A DNA stretch of 64,000 bases from Bufo bufo (GCF_905171765.1 NC_053390.1:501557336-501621335), one strand, 5' to 3'; positions 33,102-44,230 are shown, counted from the first letter of the stretch. The notes: generated by a model not told the origin, from the sequence alone. Numbers and translations: made by a program.

Positions 33102-33518
33102 CTATACAGCACCCTGTGCGTCCTTCAGGCTTTCAGATAACCATTCATTCTCCTTGCGCAGCTCAGTATTACACCTCACAGTACATTCATAATTAGCGCT
33201 AACTTCAGCTGCCTGCTGGACAAGAGTTCTCAATTTAGCAATTTCCACTTTTAAATTTTCCACTTTTCCTTCCAAACTCAGCTTCAGCCTACAAGACTCC
33301 TGATATTTATCCGCTATCCACCCAGCAGCAAAAATCAGAGCATACTTGCCTTTCCTTTTGCGCCATTTTTTGGTACCGATCAGGTTTGCTACACAATTCT
33401 GAGGCTGCAGCCATGGATCAGTAGATCCCTGCATAGCTTGAAGAATGGTCGCCGTGTCCTTCAACTTTGCAACTTCTTTAAAAATACTTTCCATTGCACA
33501 GCAATACAAACACCACAA
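33102..33518 (-). pseudogene. ERV-2 gag, N-terminal coiled-coil part
   Basis: The start is probably the Met of MESIFKEVAKL near 33494. The C-terminal half is a long amphipathic helix (LSLEGKVENLKVEIAKLRTL and onward), likely a coiled coil. It ends at a stop a few bases before the zinc-knuckle frame, so the two halves were probably one gag gene. The domain family is not recognised. Confidence 0.55.
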
Positions 33519-34593
33519 TGGTTGCTACAAAAAATACACTGCTATCGATCTCTAGTAGTTGTCCCAATACTTTTGACCCAGAACTACAAGCACCTCTTTT
33601 CTACACTGTATTACCCGTATTAATTATGCCAAACAAGTCTACAATTCAGTGTAACAGCCACAGATATAAAAACATTAAGCAGAATCATCAACTATAGGAC
33701 AATTTCGCCGCTAAACTGCCACTAATGCTCACACAATTATTCCTGTATCAGACTGGTCACTGAGCTATACCATAACCGAACACTCAACTGATATCCAGCA
33801 CAAAACTTACCAACACAAAATCAAACTGTACATAGGAAGGTTACAAAAAGACAAGATAACTATTCTAGACAAAACTGACATTTGAGGCAAAAACAACCAA
33901 ATCGCTTTCCATAGACACCAAAACTAAATGAATTCCTTGTTAAAACCTGAGGCACCAAACTCACCAAGATGTCTGCCAAAGCACATGGTCTTCACACCAC
34001 ACAAAGGAAATTAAAGATGGCCGACAAAACCACATGGATTGACACACACAGGAAAATAAAATGGTCGACAAAACCACATGGCCTTCACACAAAGGAAGAC
34101 AAGATAGTATCTACAATATCCAGCAATAGGAAAACCAAACGAAACAAAACAGTTTCTATATTCCTTGTTCCCCACCCCCGAAACCAGAGCAAACCTCCAC
34201 TCTGCGGGTGATTTACAGGCTAACAATATAAAAATACTCTTTAAATGCTGTTTCTAATGTACAAACACTAAAACAAATTGCCTCTATAAACCTCTATAAA
34301 ATCGCCTCTTAGAAAATCACAGTAATATAAAAGTTAAGAAGTTACAAAAAAAAACACAATACTCTGTACTGCTCAGCACACACATCACAATCTCTGTACA
34401 ATTAACTCAGATCCACCAAAAAACTACACAACGGAAAAAAACTTACCTCGTCCTTACACAAATAGAGCGAAAACGTTCTTTCAACAAGCAGAAATTTTCT
34501 CTGACGCAGCAGACAAAACTACAGTTATTTTTTATCTCCACTTTTACCTGCTGTGCAGAGAAAAAATCTGTTGGATCCACCTAGCTCGCCATC
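33519..34593 (-). other. ERV-2 leader
   Basis: Non-coding stretch between LTR and gag. A TGGCGAGCTAGGTGGATCC sequence starts 2 nt inside the LTR on the minus strand and has the TGG start expected of a tRNA primer site. I could not assign the tRNA. Confidence 0.5.
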
Positions 34594-35370
34594 TGTTGTA
34601 GAAATATTAATAGTAGAAATCCGCTTGCATCAAACTTTGTGTAAGGAAAGGTAAATCCCTCAACCGCAGTCAGACAAAGGTGTTACCATCTTGAATTCTT
34701 GCTGAGCACTCCCCCTCCTCCACAGTCTGCTCACCTTTTATTTCGTCACAGTAACAATAGAAAAGGGGCTAGCCAGTCACCCGACCACTTACTTCATGTA
34801 ACAAGGATACAGGAAGTGATGACACAGGAAGATGAGAAAGTTCAGATACATGTCAAAGGACAGGGGAGGGCATCAACATGGTCGAACAGTGCAATGCACA
34901 CACTCCATCCCTGTATAAGGAAGGATGAGTCATGTCCATTGTCTGATCAGCCAGGTGGCCGCCCATCCCCCATCACTGTCAGCATGGACCCCATTCAATA
35001 CTGCTCAAAGTGACCAGTATCTAGTGAAGATCATTCTACTGGTTCTTATAGGTTTGAGATTATTTGCAAGACATTACTACGGCTATTGTCAGTATACGGT
35101 ACGAGTATAGCGACAAGGCAGATATGCATGTCTTAAAACCAGATATGTTTCCAGAAAGGGAAGAAAGGGATAGCGAAGCCGCAGCAGAGGTATAATATGT
35201 ATCTCTCATTATGCAGACTTCACTTCTCTAATGTGTGTAGACATTTGAAGGGAAGAAGCCCAGTGCATTGCACTTAGTGCTCATAAACCGGCAAACGCCC
35301 CCCTTAACACTGAGAACATGTCTCTAAGCCCATGAGAAGGTTTTCATACTGACTGTTTAATAAAATTTCC

Positions 35371-35376
<6 letters not shown>
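34594..35376 (-). repeat. ERV-2 5' LTR
   Basis: On the minus strand the LTR starts TGTTGTGGAAATTTTATTAA and ends ATTAATATTTCTACAACA. AATAAAAGGTGAGCAGAC near the 3' part is the likely polyadenylation region. It matches the solo LTR at 44633-45394 in its ends and in a block of about 280 bp (ACATGAAGTAAGTGGTCGGG, GTGCTCAGCAAGAA). It is 783 bp long. Confidence 0.85.

Positions 35377-35430
<54 letters not shown>
35377..35430. repeat. (TA)n microsatellite
   Basis: 27 uninterrupted TA units between the ERV-2 LTR and the gypsy-C LTR. Confidence 0.95.
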
Positions 35431-35433
<3 letters not shown>

Positions 35434-35846
35434 GACTTTTCTAGTTAGCTCACTGGTCCGAGCAAGTCCAATGCTATAGAGACCCAGACAAACTTTAAGG
35501 TTTCAAATCGCGGTCCTTTCCGGCATTTGTCAGCGTAAACAGACAGCACATGTACAGGATGCACGGTTCAAAAAGAAAACATAACATAAAGAAACTCCTG
35601 CAAGTCTGAGCACTAACTAGACAGTAACATACCTGATTGTCCCAAATAACACAGAGTAACAGCAACCTGTACCTTCTGCTCACACAGAGCAACTACCCTG
35701 TTTGTCTCTCTCTCCCATAATGCAGCCTGGCTCTTTTTAAGCAGGCCTCAGCCCAGCTGCATTGATCAAGTGGCTGCAGAGTAAGTTGGTCCAGGGCTAG
35801 GAACAGGGCCCCTCACCATGTATAGGTGAGAAACCTAGGCGGAATA
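35431..35846 (-). repeat. gypsy-C 3' LTR, distal part
   Basis: Non-coding minus-strand LTR sequence ending in ...CTAACTAGAAAAGTCCACTA against a (TA)n tract. The proximal 35 bp lie at 48505-48539 on the other side of the DIRS element, giving about 450 bp in total, similar to the gypsy-A LTR (454 bp). Confidence 0.7.
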
Positions 35847-35883
35847 TATAAGATTACACTCACCAGTAATCACTTTTCCTTGA

Positions 35884-35987
35884 GCCCATGACAGCACCCT
35901 TGAGAGAGCCCGCCTCCATCCAGGACAGGAAACAGGAACTTCCGTGGAGAGCTTCTTAAGGAGGTACCCGGCCTCTATCCACCAGTT
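35884..35987. repeat. DIRS inverted terminal repeat, left
   Basis: GCCCATGACAGCACCCTTGA ... CCTCTATCCACCAGTT. Complementary to 48388-48491 with two mismatches. Confidence 0.93.
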
Positions 35988-36094
35988 ATTTGCGAGAACC
36001 TGTCCCAAAACATATACAACATCCAAAAAACTCTTCTTTATTTTTTTTTTATAGAATTATGTCTCACTTTTTCCCTCCCAAAAAAAAAAAAAGC

Positions 36095-36740
36095 TGTCAC
36101 GACTGTGACTGATCCAGACAGGTCTGGGAGGAGAAGGTCGCAGCGACTTGCTACTCGCGATAGCTTGTGAGTTTGCTCCGTGGTTCAGGGTATGTCATCT
36201 GGGTTTTGCCTTGTGAACCTTTTTGTCCTGACTGGGAGTTTGTAGGCATCCTCAGGTGAGTCCTGTCTGCCACTCCCAGCTACTATATTAGTTTCACTTT
36301 CACTTGCAGTCATTGCCAGATATAGTCCTTACTTCCAGTGCTACTCTGACCTTGGAAGGAGATCGTTTGATGGTGTTGCTGTGGAGCTCTTGTCCGGCGT
36401 GGACTGTCGTGTTTGGGATCGCCTTCTCTGCTCGTGACTGGATAAGTCTATCTCTGCTGTTGTTTGTTTGTTGCTGTCTTCCCCTGTTGTTTTCCTAGAC
36501 GTGAGTGATGGTGACTAGCGCTCCCATCGGCCTTTCCCCAGTCCAGTCTTGTTAGGGCGACTGAGGGTTTAGGCATCCTGCTCGCCGCACGGGTTCACAC
36601 CCCGTCTAGGGTATCAGGGCAGACAGGTGCCAGCTTAGGGTTAGTGAGGGGTGGCCATTCTATTTCCCATCCGTAGATAAGGGTCCCCCTTCCCCTCCGT
36701 CTGGTGCGACACGACTGCTGCTGGGATAGCGGTCGCGACA
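36095..36740 (+). repeat. gypsy-1 5' LTR
   Basis: 646 bp, TGTCACGACTGTGACTG ... GGTCGCGACA. A TATA-like TATATTA at 36284-36290. GCCAGATATA at 36315-36324, 31 bp downstream, is the complement of the primer-site sequence after the LTR. Frames inside the LTR are spurious. Confidence 0.95.
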
Positions 36741-36741
36741 G

Positions 36742-36751
36742 TATATCTGGC
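36742..36751 (+). promoter_or_regulatory. gypsy-1 putative self-priming site
   Basis: TATATCTGGC starts 1 nt after the LTR and is exactly complementary to GCCAGATATA at 36315-36324, where the transcript should start. There is no TGG-initiated tRNA complement. This is the arrangement of Tf1-type self-primed LTR elements. Confidence 0.65.
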
Positions 36752-36848
36752 CTTTTTAAAAAAAAAAGAAAAAAAAAAAGTGACATTTCTTTTTTTTTTT
36801 TTTTGCTTTTTTGCTTGCTGTTTTGCTTTGTATTTTGCCTGTTCCACT

Positions 36849-37695
36849 ATGGATCCGGTTTTGGTTTTGGCGAAACAATTACAGGGGTTATCCCTTGAAG
36901 TGGCAGGATTAAAAGCAACAGTGCTGCAGCAGCAATCCTTGGGTTCCACCGTTGCTACGGGAAACCAAGGTACTCCTGAGCCAAAAGTGGCTTTACCTGA
37001 TAGGTTCTCTGGAGGGAGAGACCAATTTGTAACCTTCAGAGAAGCTTGCAAATTGTTCTTCAGGTTACGCCCTAGATCCTCCGGCGGTGAGGAACAACGG
37101 GTGGGCATTGTAATTTCTCTACTGCAAGGAGATCCGCAGGCTTGGGCTTTCTCCCTACCATCAGACTCTCCGGCCTTACGATCAGTGGAGGAGTTTTTTT
37201 GAAGCCCTTGGTCTCGTATATGATGACCCGGACAGGGTCTCACTGGCTGAGTCTAAGCTACGTAGACTTCGGCAAGAGAACCGGTCTGCTGAACTATATT
37301 GTTCCGAATTCCGTAGGTGGGCTACTGATACGTTATGGAACGACTCGGCCCTTAGGAGTCAGTTCTGCCAGGGGTTGTCTGAAAAATTAAAAGACGCGCT
37401 GGCGGTATACGAGGTCCCTGGGTCTCTTGAGGCTGCTATGTCTCTGTCCATAAGAATCGACAGACGACTCAGGGAGAGACTATTAAATTTTACGGAGGCC
37501 TCTATAGGGCAGGGATCGGTCTGTTATGGTCCAGTCGAACCAATGCAAATAGGGGGCGCCACTAGACGGGTGAATCCTCCTAAGTTCCGCCGTAGGTCAG
37601 AGGTTTGTTTTCGTTGTGGGGGGAGGGGTCATTTTGTAAAGGTTTGTCCCTCAGAACCCAAGAGACCACAAACAAAGGAGCCGCCGGAAAACTAG
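36849..37695 (+). pseudogene. gypsy-1 gag, broken by a +1 frameshift
   Basis: Starts MDPVLVLAKQLQGL with an N-terminal helix. The capsid phrase LPDRFSGGRDQFVTFREACK and VGIVISLLQGDPQAWAFSL is shared with gypsy-B gag and with the sushi-type gag from which mammalian RTL/PEG10 genes derive. At 37194-37200 a run of seven T puts the frame out; six would restore it to the downstream frame. The downstream part has a CCHC knuckle CFRCGGRGHFVKVC and stops at 37693. Pol overlaps in the -1 frame. The extra T may be a real mutation or a base-calling error. Confidence 0.9.
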
Positions 37696-40160
37696 AGTCC
37701 CCAGATTGTGCGGAGGAGAACAGTCTGGGCGTATTCATTTCCTCCATACGCATGTCTCAGTTTTTGTTGTCCGCTACCGTTGAGGCGGGCAATAAAACTG
37801 AGATCTGTTCCGTCTTTTTGGACAGTGGGGCGGGGGTCAACTTGGCGGATTCACGGTTTGCTCAGGCTTTGGGTTTTACTCCGGAACCGGTATGCAGAAC
37901 TATTCCTGTGTTTGCCGACTCCTCCCCTCTTACTCAGAGAGAGTTAACTCAGATCATCCATAATATCCATCTGCAGGTAGGGGACCTCCATAAAGAGCAT
38001 ATCTCTTGTTATGTCCTGGACGGTCTTCTGGCTCCTATGGTATTGGGGCTTCCCTGGCTGGTGACTCACAATCCAGTGGTGGATTGGCAGGCCGGGGAGA
38101 TTGTGGAGTGCAGTGAACATTGTAAGGACAACTGCTTGAGTAGTAGGTGCTCTACACTCTCTGTAACATCTTTACCTGCCTTTCTGTCAGATTTTATGGA
38201 TGTGTTCTCTGAGAAGGGTTGTCAGGGGTTACCACCTCATCGTCCATATGATTGCCCGATTAATCTATTACCTGGGGCAAAACTACCTAAAACCCGGTTA
38301 TACAATCTTTCCGGCCCGGAGAGGAAGGCTATGAAAGATTATATTTCAGAGAGTTTGGCTAAGGGACACATCAGACCCTCTTCTTCACCTGTGGCTGCAG
38401 GGTTCTTTTTCGTTAAAAAGAAAGATGGGGGCCTACGTCCTTGCCTGGATTTCCGGGAATTAAACCGGATAACTATCCGAGATCCCTATCCTCTTCCTCT
38501 CATTCCCGACCTCTTTAATCAGGTTGCTGGTGCTAAATGGTTCTCAAAAATGGATCTCAGAGGAGCCTATAACCTGGTTCGCATCAAAGAGGGGGATGAG
38601 TGGAAGACGGCTTTTAATACTCCGGAAGGGCATTATGAAAATCTGGTCATGCCATTTGGTCTTACTAATGCGCCTGCGGTATTCCAACATTTTGTCAACG
38701 ATATTTTTAGTCACCTTATCGGGAGATTTGTTGTGATATATCTTGATGACATCCTGGTCTATTCCCCGGATCTGGATACACATAAGATCCATGTGAGACA
38801 AGTGCTGCAGATATTAAGGGCCAACAAATTGTTTGCTAAGTTAGAAAAATGTGTGTTCGCTGTAAAAGAACTGCCATTTCTGGGGTATGTGTTGTCAGAT
38901 TCAGGTTTCCGCATGGATCCAGGGAAAGTCCGGGTGATTATAGACTGGGATCTGCCTGAGAACCTGAAGGCATTGCAACGCTTCCTGGGGTTTGCCAATT
39001 TTTATAGAAAGTTTATAAAGAACTATTCCTTGGTGGTCAAACCACTGACGGACATGACCCGAAAGGAATCCGATTTTTCCAAATGGTCACATGCAGCCAA
39101 AACTGCCTTTGCATCTCTGAAGGAGAGATTCACCTCGGCCCCTATTCTCGTACAGCCAGATGTCTCGCTTCCTTTTATTGTAGAGGTTGACGCATCAGAG
39201 GTGGGGGTGGGAGCGGTACTATCTCAGGGCCCGTCCCCTGGTGAATGGCGTCCGTGTGCTTTCTTTTCGAAGAAATTGTCTACTGCAGAAAGGAACTATG
39301 ATATTGGCAACAGGGAACTTTTGGCTATTAAGTTGGCTTTTGAGGAGTGGCGTCATTTTTTGGAGGGGGCGGTTCATCCCGTCACGGTGATTACTGATCA
39401 CAAAAACTTATTATATCTGGAGTCTGCTAAACGTCTGACCCCTAGACAGGCTCGGTGGTCGTTATTTTTTACTAGGTTTAATTTTGTAATAACCTATCGC
39501 CCGGGGGCAAAAAATACTAAAGGGGATGCATTGTCTCAAAGTTTTCCTGGAGGGGGTGATGTTGAGGTACCAGAGCCCATTTTGAAAAAGGGGGTGGTGG
39601 TGGTCTCTGCATTACACTCAGGTTTGGAGGGGAGGGTGTTGGAAGCTCAGGGGGACGCCCCAGCCTCCTGCCCCTCGGGTAAACTGTTTGTGCCAGAAAA
39701 TTTACGACTGGAGATACTAAAAGAACACCATAACTCCACACTGGCAGGACACCCAGGTAGTAGGGCAACCTCTGAGTTAGTGTCTCGTCGGTTCTGGTGG
39801 CCTAAATGGCGCCAGGAGGTGTTGAATTTTGTGTCTGCATGTGCTACCTGTGCTCGTTCTAAGGTAGATCATACTCGTCCGGCAGGGCGTCTTTTACCTC
39901 TGGCCATCCCCAACAGGCCTTGGACGCACCTGTCAATGGATTTCATTACGGATCTACCAGTATCAGCGGGGAAGACTGTTATTCTTGTAGTTGTTGACAG
40001 ATTCAGTAAAATGGTGCACTTTATTGCTCTTGCTGCATTGCCTAATGCTAACACACTGGCTCAGGTTTTTATTGACCACATCGTGAAGCTTCACGGGGTC
40101 CCTTCCGATATTGTACCCAATTCGTTTCTAAATTTTGGAAAGCTTTTTGTTCTCGTTTAG
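37605..40160 (+). pseudogene. gypsy-1 pol: protease, RT, RNase H, integrase N-terminal half
   Basis: An open frame of 851 codons; its first residues overlap gag. Protease active site FLDSGAGVNLAD is at about residue 71. RT has LRPCLDFRELN, MPFGLTNAPAVFQ and YLDDILVYSP (about 380). RNase H runs from about 525 (VEVDASEVGVGA) to DALSQSF, where the usual Arg is Gln. The integrase HHCC finger (HHNSTLAGHPG ... CATCARSK) and first catalytic Asp (SMDFITDLP) follow. At about 40109 a short deletion removes the SDRG motif with the second catalytic Asp and shifts the frame, ending the protein early. Downstream, FHPQSNGQTER with the Glu persists near 40190 in another frame. Confidence 0.92.
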
Positions 40161-40794
40161 GGGTTCATCTGTCGTTTTCTTCATCTTTCCATCCACAGTC
40201 CAACGGTCAGACTGAACGTACCAATCAAAACCTAGAGACATATTTGAGAAGCTTTCTTTCCGAAAATCAGGAGGAATGGTCATCTTATTTACCGTTAGCC
40301 GAGTTTGCCATTAATAATCGTCGTCAAGAATCCACCGATAAGTCACCAGGGTAATTAAGATCATTAACCCGGTGGCTTTTCATCTGGAGCTACCTCAGAC
40401 TCTAAGGATCCATAATGCCTTCCACAGATCTCTGCTTAACAGATATGTAGAACCTCCTGAACCTTTGCCACTACCGCCTCCACCGGTGGTTGTTGATGGC
40501 AGTCTTGAGTTTCAGGTAGAAAAGATTGTTGATTCACGATATGTTCGCCGCTCTCTTCAGTACCTGGTGCACTGGAAAGGTTATGGTTCCGAAGAGAGAA
40601 TGTGGGTTCCAGCATCAGAGATAAAAGCGGACAGACTCATTCGGGCTTTTCATAGCTCCCATCCGGAGAGGCCTGGTCTTGAAGGTCCAGGGGCCCCTCG
40701 TAGAAAGGGGGGTACTGTCACGACTGTGACTGATCCAGACAGGTCTGGGAGGAGAAGGTCGCAGCGACTTGCTACTCGCGATAGCTTGTGAGTT
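40161..40794 (+). pseudogene. gypsy-1 integrase C-terminus and chromodomain
   Basis: After the frame break the remaining core (SNGQTERTNQN, LPLAEFAINNR) is readable to about 40350. About 300 bp is then missing. The sequence resumes with INPVAFHLELPQTLRIHNAF, then the chromodomain: FQVEKIVDSRYVRRSLQYLV, HWKGYGSEERMWVPASEI. The frame runs into the 3' LTR and stops at 40789. The chromodomain would guide insertion toward marked chromatin. It marks gypsy-1 as a chromovirus. Confidence 0.9.
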
Positions 40795-41364
40795 TGCTCC
40801 GTGGTTCAGGGTATGTAATCTGGGTTTTGCCTTGTGAACCTTTTTGTCCTGACTGGGAGTTTGTAGGCATCCTTCTCAGGTGAGTCCTGTCTGCCACTCC
40901 CAGCTACTATATTAGTTTCACTTTCACTTGCAGTCATTGCCAGATATAGTCCTTACTTCCAGTGCTACTCTGACCTTGGAAGGAGATCGTTTGATGGTGT
41001 TGCTGTGGAGCTCTTGTCCGGCGTGGACTGTCGTGTTTGGGATCGCCTTCTCTGCTCGTGACTGGATAAGTCTATCTCTGCTGTTGTTTGTTTGTTGCTT
41101 TCTTCCCCTGTTGTTTTCCTAGACGTGAGTAATGGTGACTAGCGCTCCCATCGGCCTTTCCCCAGTCCAGTCTTGTTAGGGCGACTGAGGGTTTAGGCAT
41201 CCTGCTCGCCGCACGGGTTCACACCCCGTCTAGGGTATCAGGGCAGACAGGTGCCAGCTTAGGGTTAGTCAGGGGTGGCCATTCTATTTCCCATCCGTAG
41301 ATAAGGGTCCCCCTTCCCCTCCGTCTGGTGCGACACGACTGCTGCTGGGATAGCGGTCGTGACA
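40716..41364 (+). repeat. gypsy-1 3' LTR
   Basis: 649 bp. It differs from the 5' LTR by C/A in GTATGTMATC, a TTC insertion before TCAGGTGAG, and four other single-base changes. It ends GGTCGTGACA. Confidence 0.95.
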
Positions 41365-41370
41365 GTAGCG

Positions 41371-41455
41371 GGTGCTGTCATGGGCTCATGGAAAAGTGAT
41401 TACCGGTGAGTGTAATCTTATATTTCCCTTATGCCCATGACAGCACCCTTGAGAG
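41371..41455 (-). repeat. DIRS internal complementary region
   Basis: The first half (GGTGCTGTCATGGGCTCATG to GAGTGTAATCTTATA) is the complement of the left end of the DIRS element (about 35847-35900). The second half (TATTTCCCTTATGCCCATGA to CACCCTTGAGAG) is the complement of the right end (about 48474-48504). It thus copies the end-to-end junction of a circular form. Confidence 0.9.
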
Positions 41456-41475
41456 AAGACTTTAATAGAATTAGA

Positions 41476-42623
41476 CTAGGGAGGGATTACAGCCTGTAAA
41501 ACTTTCCTACCAAAGGATAGTTGATCCTTGGAGTCTAGATCTAGCTTGTAATGGCGGAAGAAAGTACAAGGGGATTTCCAAGTATCGACCCTACAGATCT
41601 GCTCTAGGGAAGCTTCAGCTCTTTCTGCCCAGGAGGTAGAAATGGACCTGGTTGAATGTGTCCCGAATCCCAAGGGGTAAGGTTCCCCTGCCGAGGAATA
41701 GGCCAAAGAAATGGCTGCAACAATCCATCTAGATAGTGTTCTGGATGTAACTCTATCACCTTTGTTCTTTCCGGCAAACTGCACAAAAAGTCTCCTCCAG
41801 GGTTCAGTCATCTCCAGATACTTTAGGAGACATCTCCTGACATCAAGACAGTGTAACTTCCTTTCTTTTTCATTATTCGGAGTTTGGCATAATGAAGGTA
41901 GGACGATGTCCTGAGATCTGTGAAAAGAGGAAACTACTTTGGGGAGAAAAGAAGGGTCCGGCTTGATTATTGCTCTGTCCTCCCGGATCTTAGTATAGGG
42001 AGGAGAGGTGGAAAGGGCAGAAATTTCACTTACACATCTGGCAGAGGTGATGGCCACCAGAAAAGAGGTCTTAAAGGAAAGTAACTTTATCGGCAGATCC
42101 TGTAGAGGTTCAAACGGAGGCTCCATCATACTGGACAATACTAATTTCAGGTCCCTCGGAGCAGCAGACATTCTGGATATTGGTCTGGTACGACTGACAG
42201 CTTTGAAAAATCTCCTCACTAAGGATGGTTGGCTAAGGTGAAGTCAAAATACGTACTAAGAGCTGAGACATGCACTTTATGTGTACTAACCCTTAGTCTT
42301 TTGTCTAGGCCACTCTGAAGAAAATCGAGTATTATCGGCATAGGAGGGGGACCTAAAGGGTCTATTGGAACCGTGGAAAAATGTAAGAAGTTTTTCCATA
42401 TTCTTAGGTATATAGAAGAAGTGATGTCTTTCCTACATGACAGGAGGGTATTAATCACATCTCTGGAAAGGTTCTTCTCTAGTATAGACCTCTCAGATAC
42501 CATGCTGCTAGGTGTAGGTTGGTTACCTCTGGATGGTGAACCGGTCCTTGATACAGCAGGTCTTGTCTGTCTGGCAGAATCCATGGTTCTGTTATTGATA
42601 GTTTGCATAGCCAGGTGAACCAT
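41476..42623 (-). pseudogene. DIRS tyrosine recombinase, nearly intact
   Basis: Two abutting minus-strand frames (42219-42623, then 41476-42219) cover the N-terminal SAM-like domain (YLRIWKNFLHFS) and the catalytic domain. Box I reads TSARCVSEISALS, where the usual second Arg is Cys (CGT to TGT, a CpG change). Box II THSTRSISTSWAE keeps H-x-x-R. FFRHYKLD holds the nucleophile Tyr. The enzyme would join the circular DIRS cDNA to the target by Tyr-mediated strand exchange. One frame break and the lost Arg predict inactivity. It ends just before the internal complementary region. Confidence 0.9.
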
Positions 42624-42841
42624 GACCTTCTGGGCCAGAAGGGGGCGATCAGAATTAGTCTTGTCCTGTTTTGCCTCAGTTTATGTAGAACCCTTGGAAT
42701 TAGTCTTATGGGTGGAATGGCGTATAGAAAATCGTTCGGCCAAGGTAGGGAGAAGGTGTCTATGCCAGTTGGAGAATCTTCTGGATTTAGAGAAAAAAAA
42801 GAGATGACCTTTCCGGTTTTGCCTGTTTGCGAACATATCTA

Positions 42842-44056
42842 CTAGAGGATGGCCCAGAGGTGGACTATCTGCTTGAACACTGTTTGATTTAAACACCATT
42901 CTCCCTGATCTAGACGATTTCTGCTTAGAAAATCAGCTTTTTTGTTTTCTGTACCTTTCAAATGCACCGCTTTTATGAAGAAGACTGAGGGAATGATTAT
43001 GGAAAAGATTTTTTCTGCCAGAGACATAAGGTCCTCTGACCTTGCCTGTTCAAATAAGATACTACCGTGGTGTTGTCTGAAAAGACAGTCACTATTTTTC
43101 CCTTTTAATTTTGGAAGAAAAGCTATTAGAGCGAGGAGTACTGCCCTTAATTCTCTTACATTCTGCGAATCTCTTCTTTCTAGAAGAGTCCATCTTCCCT
43201 GAACAACATCTTCCTGACAGTTTGCTCCCCAACCTGTCGGACTTGCCTCCGTGGTGATTGAAATCTGCTCTTGCATATTGCAGGGGAGCCCCTGAGACAG
43301 GTTTGCTGGGTCTAACCACCACTGCATGGACTGAATGATCTGGGATGGAAGAGAAAGTGGGGCATCCAAAGGGGATAGAGACCCCTGCCACTCTCTCAGA
43401 ATCTGCCATTGAAGCTTCCGAGAATGCAACAACGCCCACTTGACTGCAGGAGTTGTGGACGTCATCCTGCCTAATACTGCCATCCCCTGTCTGATGGTTC
43501 TGTGTTTTGATGAAATTAAAGATTGTACTTCTTTCAGAATTTTGGAGATCTTGTTCTGAGGAATAAAGCAGCATTGTTTTAGAATTAGACCCAAAAACGG
43601 ACAACTCTTTGATGGGATTAAGTTTGATTTCTCCCAATTTATCCACCAATCCAACTCTTCCAATATCTTGATTATTTCTGAGAGGTGGGAGGACAGAGTG
43701 CTTTCTGATTCTGCCACGACCAGTATGTCATCCAGATAGGGTATTGTTAGGATATCATTTTCCCTCACATGAGCCATCACTTCTGCCATTAGCTTGGCGA
43801 AAAGCCTCGGAGCTTGGGATACTCCGAATGGGAGCGCTCTGTATTGAAAGTGGTGGACCTGCCCCTCCATGGATACTGCTACCCTTAGGAACATGTGGGA
43901 GTCTGCATGGATTGGGATGTGATAATATGTGTCTTTTATATCTAGGGTTGACATTCCGCATTCCGGAAACAGCTGATTTATTGCTGATTGTACCGATTCC
44001 ATCCTGAACTTTTTGTACTTTAGGAATTGGTTTAGGTATCTCAGGTTTATTATCAT
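42842..44056 (-). pseudogene. DIRS reverse transcriptase and RNase H
   Basis: An open frame of 404 codons. RT motifs: LDIKDTYYHIPI (about 38-49), YRALPFGVSQAPRLF (about 72-86), YLDDILVVAE (107-116). A connection with RQGMAVLGRMTSTTPAVKW follows. RNase H starts at ITTEASPTGWGA, where the first catalytic Asp is Glu, and ends NKKADFLSRN with the last Asp kept. The RT upstream part (fingers) continues to about 44230 in other frames, so the N-terminus is broken. There is no methyltransferase domain in view. It lies between gag (upstream) and recombinase (downstream). Confidence 0.9.
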
Positions 44057-44230
44057 CCTGAAAGCCCCATCTGGTTTGGGGACCAGAAAAACGGAAGAAT
44101 AAAATCCTCTCTTTCTGATTCTGGAACCTCTATTAAGACTTTCTTTTTTAAGAGTGAAAGTAACTCTTGTTTTAAGGCCTGTTTTTTTTAATAGAATTTT
44201 GGTCCAGACTTGTAACCATCATCCTTTCCG

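Larger units (their letters stand above)
32400..35376 (-). mobile_element. Endogenous retrovirus ERV-2 (5' LTR, leader, gag)
   Basis: On the minus strand: a 5' LTR (35376-34594), a primer-site-like sequence, a leader of about 1 kb and a gag region to 32400. No pol, env or 3' LTR was found, so the copy is truncated after gag. A solo LTR of the same family lies at 44633-45394 on the opposite strand. Confidence 0.75.
36095..41364 (+). mobile_element. gypsy-1: chromodomain Ty3/gypsy retrotransposon
   Basis: 5' LTR, gag, pol (protease, RT, RNase H, integrase, chromodomain) and 3' LTR lie in order on the plus strand, with the polypurine tract AGAAAGGGGGGTAC at 40702-40715. The two LTRs differ at five positions and a 3-bp indel by eye, so the insertion is young. 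Yet gag has a +1 frameshift, integrase has lost its middle catalytic Asp, and about 300 bp of its C-terminal region is deleted. The flanks AAAGC and GTAGC are at best a degraded 5-bp target duplication. The host is the DIRS element, next to its internal complementary region. Confidence 0.95.

Noticed and set aside
37194..37200. T7 run in gypsy-1 gag as a programmed frameshift
   Set aside because: The related gypsy-B gag reads through this place without a shift; a single-base indel in a homopolymer is simpler.
36090..41369. Exact target duplication for gypsy-1
   Set aside because: AAAGC and GTAGC agree at only three of five positions next to an A-run; I list it as imperfect rather than claim it.
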